From VAXT01 sp035318925 (GTDB lineage Bacteria > Actinomycetota > Thermoleophilia > Gaiellales > Gaiellaceae): a stretch of 5,403 bases of DNA. The notes under the pieces were generated by a model. That model worked only from the letters and a program-made list of their open reading frames with translations, had not been told where the DNA came from and ran no database searches. A program made the translations under genes and the position numbers. The stretch spans positions 1 through 5,403 of the forward strand of contig DATHDS010000033.1 of assembly GCA_035318925.1 (NCBI GenBank), read 5' to 3'. Below, piece by piece: positions 1 to 4,932 of the stretch; the stretch's first letter is position 1, and every line of letters starts with the position of its first letter.

Positions 1-8
1 CTTTGCGC

Positions 9-998
9 ATGGAGCCGCTCGTCGATTCCTGGGGCCGCGCGATTGCGAGCGTCCGCGTCTCCGTCACTGACAAGTGCAACTTCCGCTGCACGTACTGCAT
101 GCCGGCGGAGGGCCTGGAGTGGCTGGAACGCGACGAGCTGCTGAGCTTCGAGGAGATCACGCGGCTCGTCAGGGTCCTCGCGGAAATGGGCGTCGACGAG
201 GTGCGGCTGACCGGCGGCGAGCCGCTCGTGCGCCGCGACCTGCCCGTGCTGGTTCGTCTGCTCGCGGAGACTCCCGGCGTGAACGACCTCTCGCTGACGA
301 CGAACGGCGTCCTGCTCGACCGCCTCGCCGGGCCGCTCGTCGAGGCGGGCCTCACCCGGCTGAACGTCTCGCTCGACTCGCTGTCCCACGTCCGGTTCGC
401 GGAGATCACCCGCCGCGACGCGCTCGACCGCGTCCTGGCCGGCCTCGCGGAGGCGGAGCGCTACCCGGAGCTCCGCCCGATCAAGGTCAACTGTGTCGCG
501 GTTCGGGGCTTCACGGAGGAGGAGGTGCCGGCGCTGGCCGAGCTCGCGCGCCGCAAGCCGTACGTCGTCCGCTTCATCGAGTTCATGCCGCTTGACGCCG
601 ACGAGGCCTGGCGCGAGGACGAGGTGCTGACCGGCGGCGAGATCCGCGCGCTGATCGAGGAGCGCTGGCCGCTCGAGGAGATCCCGGCGAAGGCGTCTTC
701 GACGGCGCGCCGCTTCCGCTTCGCCGACGGCGCGGGCGAGATCGGCTTCGTGAACCCCGTCTCGGAGCCGTTCTGCTCGAGCTGCGACCGGATCCGGCTC
801 ACCGCCGACGGCCAGCTGCGCACGTGCCTCTTCTCCCGCCGCGAGTGGGACCTGAAGGCTCCGCTCCGCGACGGCGTGACCGACGACGAGCTCGCCGCGC
901 TGATCCGCTTCGCCGTCCGGCACAAGGAGCTGAAGCACAAGATCAACGAGCCGGGCTTCGTACGAGCGTCGAGATCGATGAGCCAGATCGGCGGCTAA
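9..998 (+). CDS. moaA: GTP 3',8-cyclase MoaA (radical SAM, molybdenum cofactor biosynthesis)
   Basis: MoaA converts GTP to 3',8-cyclo-7,8-dihydro-GTP, the first step of molybdopterin synthesis; MoaC then makes cyclic pyranopterin monophosphate. The protein is 329 residues, normal for the family. The N-terminal radical-SAM cluster motif CNFRCTYC gives C23, C27 and C30. TGGEP follows at 68-72 and a TTNG/NVSLDS stretch at 97-124. The C-terminal second [4Fe-4S] site is C256, C259 and C273 (CX2CX13C), with the GTP-contacting DRIRL segment beside it. The chain ends in SQIGG, whose Gly-Gly tail is typical of MoaA. I chose ATG at 9 because the GPLVD-like start of homologues aligns there. An in-frame TTG at 3 and further upstream sequence outside the window cannot be excluded. 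No other moa gene is visible, and the gene appears unrelated to the lipid cluster downstream. Confidence 0.96.
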   Translation: MEPLVDSWGRAIASVRVSVTDKCNFRCTYCMPAEGLEWLERDELLSFEEITRLVRVLAEMGVDEVRLTGGEPLVRRDLPVLVRLLAETPGVNDLSLTTNGVLLDRLAGPLVEAGLTRLNVSLDSLSHVRFAEITRRDALDRVLAGLAEAERYPELRPIKVNCVAVRGFTEEEVPALAELARRKPYVVRFIEFMPLDADEAWREDEVLTGGEIRALIEERWPLEEIPAKASSTARRFRFADGAGEIGFVNPVSEPFCSSCDRIRLTADGQLRTCLFSRREWDLKAPLRDGVTDDELAALIRFAVRHKELKHKINEPGFVRASRSMSQIGG

Positions 999-1822
999 CG
1001 TACGCCGAGCCGCACGCGGTAGCACAGGAACATGTCGACCTCGCGCTCGCCGAGCGCGCTCGCGGCGGCCTCGCGCAGGGCGGCGAGCCCAACCTCGTCT
1101 TCGCTGACGCCCTCGTTCAGCAGCACGGTGAGCGGCCCAAGGCTGAGCGCCATGCCGACGATTCGGGCTGCGCTGCCCTGGTCGCGCGAGTGGAGCGCGA
1201 TCTCGCGCGCGTAACGGAAGTGACCGCTGTCGCGGATCCGGTCGAGGTGCCCGTCCTTCGTGTGCCGGGGCTGACCCTTCAGCGCGCGCCTCATCCCGAC
1301 GCGCTTGACCATCTCCTCGAACGCCGCCTCGACCTCCCAGTGCACGACCGGCGGCCAGTCGTAGTCGTACCCCGCGAACACCCCGCCCGGGCGCAGGATG
1401 CGCGCCGCCTCGGCGAGGGTCGACTCCGGCTCCATCCAGTGGAAGGACTGGGAGCACGTGACGATGTCGGCCACTCCGTCTTCGAGGCCGGTCTCCTGCG
1501 CGAACGCCTGGACGAAGCGGACGTTGCCCGCCGACGTCGCAGCTTCCGCCTGCTCGCGCATCTCGGGGCTTGCTTCCACGCCCACGATCTCGTCTGCGCG
1601 CTCGGCCCAGGCCCGAGTGGAGAGGCCGGTTCCGCTCCCGAAGTCGACGACGAGCCGCGGGCGTTCCGCCTGTGCCTCAAGGCACAAGACGTCGAGCAAG
1701 GCGGCCGGCGGCGACGGGCGGTGCGAGTCGTAGCCTGCCGCGAAGCCCTCTCCTGCGTATCCGGACGTGCGCAGAAGCCGCTCGGAGTAGTGCTCGATCA
1801 GGTCCTCCGAGTGCTCTGTCAA
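995..1822 (-). CDS. Class I SAM-dependent methyltransferase (Methyltransf_11-like), substrate unknown
   Basis: This is a probable soluble Rossmann-fold methyltransferase. Counting from the TTG at 1822 (275 aa), motif I VVDFGSGTG lies at about 58-66, the acidic end of beta-2 (VGVEAS) at about 80-85, a CSQSFHWME segment typical of the methyltransferase-11/UbiE-like group at about 123-131, and an ARILRPGG post-motif at about 139-146. Nothing in the sequence identifies the methyl acceptor. Start choice: the frame stays open to an ATG at 1900 (301 aa), but that start overlaps the divergent gene by 52 bp and adds a poorly methyltransferase-like basic stretch. The TTG at 1822 gives a compact N-terminus (MTEHSEDLIEHYSERLL) and lies 10 nt after a TAAACT -10-like motif. 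The stop codon overlaps that of moaA tail to tail. Family is confident; exact start and role are not. Confidence 0.85.
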   Translation of the reverse strand: MTEHSEDLIEHYSERLLRTSGYAGEGFAAGYDSHRPSPPAALLDVLCLEAQAERPRLVVDFGSGTGLSTRAWAERADEIVGVEASPEMREQAEAATSAGNVRFVQAFAQETGLEDGVADIVTCSQSFHWMEPESTLAEAARILRPGGVFAGYDYDWPPVVHWEVEAAFEEMVKRVGMRRALKGQPRHTKDGHLDRIRDSGHFRYAREIALHSRDQGSAARIVGMALSLGPLTVLLNEGVSEDEVGLAALREAAASALGEREVDMFLCYRVRLGVR

Positions 1823-1832
1823 GCCGTGGCGC

Positions 1833-1838
1833 AGTTTA
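1833..1838 (-). promoter_or_regulatory. Putative -10 element for the methyltransferase gene
   Basis: On the minus strand the hexamer TAAACT (TANNNT type) ends 10 nt before the TTG at 1822, so the leader would be only a few bases long. There is no convincing Shine-Dalgarno sequence, consistent with near-leaderless expression. I see no clear -35. The motif shares two base pairs with the plus-strand -10 of the PAP2 gene. Confidence 0.35.
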
Positions 1839-1842
1839 GAAT
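1837..1842 (+). promoter_or_regulatory. Putative -10 element for leaderless PAP2 gene
   Basis: TAGAAT is followed by 6 nt and then the GTG start at 1849. This is the spacing expected when transcription starts on the first base of the start codon, as in many actinobacterial leaderless genes. No purine-rich ribosome binding site precedes the GTG. A poor -35 candidate is CTGTCA at 1816-1821, with a short 15-bp spacer. Confidence 0.5.
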
Positions 1843-1848
1843 GAGTAC

Positions 1849-2601
1849 GTGTCCGGTATTGCCTCGGCTGCCCGAGTCCGGTTTCTTCCGCATGGGCCAT
1901 TAGATCTCTTTCGCCAGGTCGCGATCTGGCTGGGCTTCCTGTGGGCGTACCGCTACACGCGCGGGATCGCCGACCGCGATCCGTTCAAGGCGTTTCACAA
2001 CGGTCTGCGCGTCGCTGACGTCGAGCACAGGCTGACCGGCCTCTGGGAGCTTTCCATCCAGAGCTTCGTCAGCTCGTCCGGCATCCTGCGCGACCTGACG
2101 GCGTGGACGTACTGGCACTCGCAGTTCACCGTGCTCGGGCTCGTGCTGCTCTGGGTCTACCTGCGGCGGAACGAGCATTTCGTCCGGCTCCGCAACACGC
2201 TGCTGCTCGCGAACGTGATCGGGCTGGTCGGCTTCGTCCTCGTCCCGACGGCGCCTCCGCGCATGTTCCCCGAGCTCGGGTTCGTCGACACGCTGGCGAC
2301 CTTCGGCATCAACCACGACAGCGCCCTCGTGCGCGCGGACTCGAACCCATACGCCGCGATGCCGAGCCTGCACGCCGCGGACTCCCTGATCATCGGCGTC
2401 GGCCTCGCTCTGATCGTCCGTTCGCGCTGGGCAAAGGCTCTCTGGCTCTTCTGGCCGCTGTGGGTCTGGTTCTCGGTGATGGCGACGGGCAACCATTTCT
2501 GGCTGGACATCGTGGCGGGGATCATCGTGGCCATCATCGCCGCCGCGATCATCAACCGGAAGCACCTGTGGCGCCGCGTCAGCTCGCCGGCTCCGGCTTA
2601 G
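1849..2601 (+). CDS. PAP2-superfamily integral membrane phosphatase/phosphotransferase (PAP2_3/AUR1-like)
   Basis: The protein is 250 residues and very hydrophobic, with about six likely membrane segments (near 24-40, 92-106, 116-133, 178-191, 197-212 and 218-236). The PAP2 signature is present: AMPSLH at 170-175 (conserved Ser and His), then GNHFWLD at 214-220, with H216 the likely nucleophile supported by D220. PTAPPR at 133-138 is characteristic of the PAP2_3 branch, which includes AUR1-like inositol phosphorylceramide synthases and phospholipid phosphatases. The GTG at 1849 is the only usable start before the first helix, and a -10-like TAGAAT sits 6 nt upstream. The stop codon TAG is completed by the first two bases of the adjoining palindrome. 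The gene heads a same-strand run with a PIP-synthase-like enzyme, Ino1 and a PimA-like glycosyltransferase. Dephosphorylation of phosphatidylinositol phosphate is therefore an attractive but unproven role; undecaprenyl-pyrophosphate or other lipid phosphatase activity is the alternative. Confidence 0.9.
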   Translation: MSGIASAARVRFLPHGPLDLFRQVAIWLGFLWAYRYTRGIADRDPFKAFHNGLRVADVEHRLTGLWELSIQSFVSSSGILRDLTAWTYWHSQFTVLGLVLLWVYLRRNEHFVRLRNTLLLANVIGLVGFVLVPTAPPRMFPELGFVDTLATFGINHDSALVRADSNPYAAMPSLHAADSLIIGVGLALIVRSRWAKALWLFWPLWVWFSVMATGNHFWLDIVAGIIVAIIAAAIINRKHLWRRVSSPAPA

Positions 2602-2763
2602 GAGGGTTTGGCGGAATGTTGCTCGTCGCCGGGGTGCGATGCTCGTTCCGAGGCCGCGGACGCAGGGAGCCCCGATAGTGGTAACTATCGGGGCGACTGA
2701 GGACCCGGCCTCGGGGCGAGCAGCGCGGCCCGGCGGCTCAGCCATATTTCGCCAAACCCTCCT
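2600..2763. repeat. 164-bp imperfect palindrome filling the PAP2-PIP synthase gap
   Basis: The outer arms are a perfect 14-bp inverted repeat, AGGAGGGTTTGGCG (2600-2613) against its reverse complement (2750-2763). The core is an 11-bp perfect stem (2669-2679 with 2684-2694) around a GGTA loop. Both pairs share the same centre, 2681.5, so this is one structure and not two chance repeats. Between them, further blocks pair when a one-base offset is allowed, notably TGCTCG and CCGAGGCCG at 2640-2656 with the 2706-2721 side; the 2620-2639 part pairs poorly. The element occupies essentially all of the 168-bp intergenic space. It could be a miniature inverted-repeat or REP-like element, or a large structured RNA; no transposase is seen, and no target duplication is evident at the ends. 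Confidence 0.85.
2669..2694 (+). terminator. Strong hairpin at palindrome core, possible U-tract-less terminator or attenuator
   Basis: GCCCCGATAGT pairs perfectly with ACTATCGGGGC around a GGTA tetraloop, 67 nt after the PAP2 stop. The following bases are CGACTGAGG with no T run, so a canonical intrinsic terminator is not supported. It may still attenuate transcription or stabilise an RNA end. Confidence 0.25.
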
Positions 2764-2769
2764 GGTGCC

Positions 2770-3396
2770 TTGACCGACGAGCTGGGCCGCCTGAAGGCGA
2801 GCTACACGGGGGGCGTCCGACGGCTGGCCGCGCGCTCGATGGAGGGCCTCGGGCGTACGCGCGTGTCGCCGAACGCGCTGACGACGGCCGGCGTCGCCCT
2901 CTGCGCCGCGGCCGCCGTCGTCGTCTACTTCGAGTACCGCTCCGAGTTCGCCGCCTACTGGATCGGAGCGCTCCTGTTCGTCGTCGGCTCGGTGCTCGAC
3001 ATCCTCGACGGCGCGCTCGCGCGGAGCAGCGGCAAAGGAACCCCGTTCGGGGCTTTCCTCGACTCGACCACCGACCGCATCAGCGAAGGGTTCATGCTCG
3101 GAGCAATCGCACTCGTCTTCTCGCGCCACGGGGAGCAGCTCGCCGTCGCATTCACGTTCGCCGCTGTGGGCGGCTCGTTCCTCGTCAGCTACACGCGCGC
3201 TCGGGCCGAGGCGCTCGGGCTGAAGGGAGACGTCGGAATCGGCAGCCGGGCAGAGCGCGTGGTCGTCATCGTCACCGGGCTCGTCCTCGCACCCTGGGGC
3301 GCGCTGCCGTGGGCGATCTACTTCCTGACCGCGACGGCGTGGATCACGGTCCTGCAGCGAGTGCTAGCAGTTCGCGCACAGCTCCGCGCGCAGTGA
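2770..3396 (+). CDS. pgsA1: CDP-alcohol phosphatidyltransferase, probable phosphatidylinositol-phosphate synthase
   Basis: The predicted reaction is CDP-diacylglycerol plus inositol-1-phosphate giving phosphatidylinositol phosphate and CMP, at the inner membrane face. The 208-residue protein has the complete family motif D77-X2-D80-G81-X2-A84-R85-X8-G94-X3-D98-X3-D102, whose aspartates bind the metals. A SYTRARAE segment followed by GLKGDVG and RAER (140-163) matches the pattern I recall from mycobacterial PIP synthase (PgsA1) and favours it over phosphatidylglycerol-phosphate synthase. About six membrane segments are visible. The start is TTG at 2770: it is the only candidate that keeps the conserved N-terminal ASYTGGVRRL stretch, since the next ATG (2839) falls after it. 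No Shine-Dalgarno precedes it; the end of the palindrome lies 6 nt upstream and there carries the anti-SD-like CCCTCCT. The downstream ino1 fusion supplies the predicted substrate. Specificity is inferred, not proven. Confidence 0.9.
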   Translation: MTDELGRLKASYTGGVRRLAARSMEGLGRTRVSPNALTTAGVALCAAAAVVVYFEYRSEFAAYWIGALLFVVGSVLDILDGALARSSGKGTPFGAFLDSTTDRISEGFMLGAIALVFSRHGEQLAVAFTFAAVGGSFLVSYTRARAEALGLKGDVGIGSRAERVVVIVTGLVLAPWGALPWAIYFLTATAWITVLQRVLAVRAQLRAQ

Positions 3397-3428
3397 TAAA
3401 CTGCTAGCAGCAGTTCGGCTGCTAGCAG
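3361..3428. repeat. Three TGCTAGCA palindromes, putative operator array for the RHH-Ino1 protein
   Basis: CTGCTAGCAG, a perfect 10-bp palindrome, occurs at 3401-3410 and 3419-3428 (centres 18 bp apart). GTGCTAGCAG at 3361-3370 retains the 8-bp palindromic core, 40 bp further upstream. AGCAGTTCG is also repeated, at 3366-3374 and 3409-3417. CTAG is rare in this GC-rich window: by my reading it occurs only at these three sites and at 4919-4922. The first copy lies inside the preceding coding region, where it forces the uncommon Leu codon CTA. The second copy overlaps the putative -10 and the third abuts the ATG at 3430. Short palindromes in tandem are typical of ribbon-helix-helix repressor operators, and the adjacent gene encodes two such domains. 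Binding is inferred. Confidence 0.65.
3394..3402 (+). promoter_or_regulatory. Putative extended -10 promoter of the RHH-ino1 gene
   Basis: TGATAAACT contains a TGN extension and the TANNNT hexamer TAAACT (3397-3402). It overlaps the TGA stop of the preceding gene. Transcription would start near 3409, giving a leader of about 21 nt that consists mostly of operator-like palindromes. No good -35 is visible and no clear Shine-Dalgarno precedes the ATG at 3430. A regulator bound at 3401-3410 would occlude the promoter. Confidence 0.45.
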
Positions 3429-3429
3429 A

Positions 3430-4902
3430 ATGGCAAAACGAGATCTGAAGAGCATCCTCGTCCGGATGCCGACGACGTTGAAGCGGAGCCTCGCCCGTGA
3501 GGTGGCCCGCCGCGAGAGCACGCTCAACGACGTCGCGGTCGAGATCCTGGCCGCCGAGTTCGGCGTCGAGTTCGTCCCAAGCGGTCGACGAGCACCTGCC
3601 CCGGGCGAGACCGGCGTCGTCCTTCTGCGGGTTCCTCCCGAGCTCAAGCGGCAGCTCGCCGAAGCGGCACGCGAGCGCCGTACGAGCACAAACAAGATCG
3701 TCGTCGAGACGCTCACGAAGCGGCTCGGCGCCCCCACTCCACGAAAGGACAAGATGGCCCGCAACGGCAGTCAGAACGGAAAAGCACGGAGCAAGGACAA
3801 GGTCCGCGTCGCGATCATCGGCGTCGGCAACTGCGCCAACTCGCTCCTCCAGGGAGTCGAGTACTACAAGGACGCATCGCCGGACGACTTCGTTCCGGGC
3901 TTGATGCACGTCGACCTCGGCGGCTACCACGTGCGCGACGTCGAGTTCACGGCCGCGTTCGACGTCACGAAGGCGAAAGTCGGCAAGGATCTCGCCGACG
4001 CGATCTGGGCGAAGCCGAACGACACGATCAAGTTCGCGAACGTCCCGAAGACCGGCATCACTGTTTCGCGCGGGATGACGCACGACGGGCTCGGCAAGTA
4101 CATCTCCGAGGTCGTCGAGAAGGCCCCCGGAGACACGGACGACGTCGTCAGCATCCTGAAGGAGACGGGCACGGATGTCGTCGTCAACTACCTCCCCGTC
4201 GGCTCGGAAGAGGCGACGAAGTGGTACGCCGAGCAGATCCTGAACGCGGGCTGCGCGATGGTGAACTGCATTCCTGTCTTCATCGCGAAGGGCGGCTACT
4301 TCGGGAAGCGCTTCGAGGATCGCGGGCTGCCGATCATCGGCGACGACATCAAGTCGCAGGTCGGCGCCACGATCACCCATCGCGTGCTGACGAGCATCTT
4401 CCGCGACCGCGGCGTGCGCGTCGACCGCACCTTCCAGCTCAACTTCGGCGGCAACGCCGACTTCATGAACATGCTGGAGCGGGAGCGGCTCGAGTCGAAG
4501 AAGATCTCGAAGACGTACTCGATCAAGTCGATGCTCCCCTACGAGCTCGAGGACAAGAACATCCACGTAGGGCCGTCGGACTACGTGCCCTGGCTCGAGG
4601 ACCGCAAGTGGGCCTACATCCGCCTCGAGGGCACGGCCTTCGGCGACGTGCCGCTGAACGCTGAGCTGAAGATCGAGGTCTGGGACTCGCCGAACTCGGC
4701 CGGCGTCGTCATCGACGCCGTGCGGCTCTCCAAGCTCGCGCTCGACAACGGCATCTCCGGGACGCTCGGCGGGCCGAGCGCCTACCTGATGAAGTCGCCG
4801 CCGAAGCAGTACAACGACGCCCAGGCGCACGAGCTCGTCGAGGAGTTCATCCGCAAGAACACGCGCACACGCGCCAAGGAGACCGGGAAGACCAAAGCCT
4901 GA
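3430..4902 (+). CDS. ino1: Tandem ribbon-helix-helix domains fused to myo-inositol-1-phosphate synthase
   Basis: One uninterrupted 490-codon frame. Residues 5-48 and 62-100 are two similar ribbon-helix-helix (CopG/Arc-like) units: each has a short strand (SILVRMP; VVLLRVP), a basic helix beginning TLKR/ELKR, a turn with S-T-x-N, and a second helix. Residues about 125-490 are a complete Ino1, which converts glucose-6-phosphate to inositol-1-phosphate with NAD. GVGNCANS (131-138) is the NAD-binding loop. NYLPVGSEEA (253-262), GDDIKSQVGAT (304-314), NFGGNADFMNMLERERLESKK (338-358) and WDSPNSAGVVIDA (418-430) closely match mycobacterial Ino1, which is about 367 residues and has no DNA-binding extension. 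The linker (101-124) is basic and includes M109, encoded by ATG 3754 behind an SD-like sequence, so a 382-residue enzyme-only form may also be made. Autoregulation through the upstream palindromes is inferred. Ino1 identity is near certain; the fusion is seen directly in the frame but could reflect two adjacent genes that remained in frame. Confidence 0.93.
   Translation: MAKRDLKSILVRMPTTLKRSLAREVARRESTLNDVAVEILAAEFGVEFVPSGRRAPAPGETGVVLLRVPPELKRQLAEAARERRTSTNKIVVETLTKRLGAPTPRKDKMARNGSQNGKARSKDKVRVAIIGVGNCANSLLQGVEYYKDASPDDFVPGLMHVDLGGYHVRDVEFTAAFDVTKAKVGKDLADAIWAKPNDTIKFANVPKTGITVSRGMTHDGLGKYISEVVEKAPGDTDDVVSILKETGTDVVVNYLPVGSEEATKWYAEQILNAGCAMVNCIPVFIAKGGYFGKRFEDRGLPIIGDDIKSQVGATITHRVLTSIFRDRGVRVDRTFQLNFGGNADFMNMLERERLESKKISKTYSIKSMLPYELEDKNIHVGPSDYVPWLEDRKWAYIRLEGTAFGDVPLNAELKIEVWDSPNSAGVVIDAVRLSKLALDNGISGTLGGPSAYLMKSPPKQYNDAQAHELVEEFIRKNTRTRAKETGKTKA
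3744..3756 (+). promoter_or_regulatory. Internal ribosome binding site and alternative ATG for enzyme-only Ino1
   Basis: AAAGGA (3744-3749) precedes ATG at 3754-3756 by 4 nt, in frame with the long ORF. It is a better Shine-Dalgarno match than anything upstream of the ATG at 3430. Starting here yields a 382-residue protein whose Rossmann strand begins around residue 17, close to where free-standing actinobacterial Ino1 proteins begin. The site therefore decides whether Ino1 is made with or without its DNA-binding module. Confidence 0.5.
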
Positions 4903-4919
4903 ATCGACTGTCGTGAGGC

Positions 4920-4925
4920 TAGACT
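4920..4925 (+). promoter_or_regulatory. Putative -10 element for leaderless GT4 gene
   Basis: TAGACT is followed by 7 nt and then ATG at 4933, again the spacing of a leaderless start, and no Shine-Dalgarno is present in the 30-bp gap after ino1. The hexamer overlaps GGCTAGAC (4917-4924), which shares GCTAG with the putative operators upstream of ino1. No convincing -35 is seen. Confidence 0.4.
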
Positions 4926-4932
4926 CGGGCCG

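Noticed and set aside
1823..1900. ATG at 1900 as the start of the methyltransferase
   Set aside because: It would overlap the divergent PAP2 gene by 52 bp and cover both putative -10 motifs, and the extra 26 residues do not look like methyltransferase sequence. It is kept only as an alternative.
824..1903. Long plus-strand frame across the end of moaA and the methyltransferase
   Set aside because: It is out of frame with moaA and antisense to the methyltransferase, with no domain; the glycine-rich motif I on the minus strand is decisive.
2684..2710. Canonical intrinsic terminator after the core hairpin
   Set aside because: The stem is strong, but the downstream bases are CGACTGAGGACC with no T tract.
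2600..2763. Insertion with target-site duplication
   Set aside because: Flanks (CCGGCTT on the left, GGTGCCTT on the right) show no clear direct duplication, so insertion cannot be shown from this copy alone.
1900..3129. 409-codon open frame on the minus strand across the PAP2 and PIP-synthase genes
   Set aside because: It runs antisense to two well-supported membrane-enzyme genes and through the palindrome, and its product shows no recognisable domain.
3361..3428. CRISPR-like repeat array
   Set aside because: There are only three 8-10-bp palindromic units with unequal spacing (40 and 18 bp) in a promoter region, far from CRISPR repeat length or regularity.
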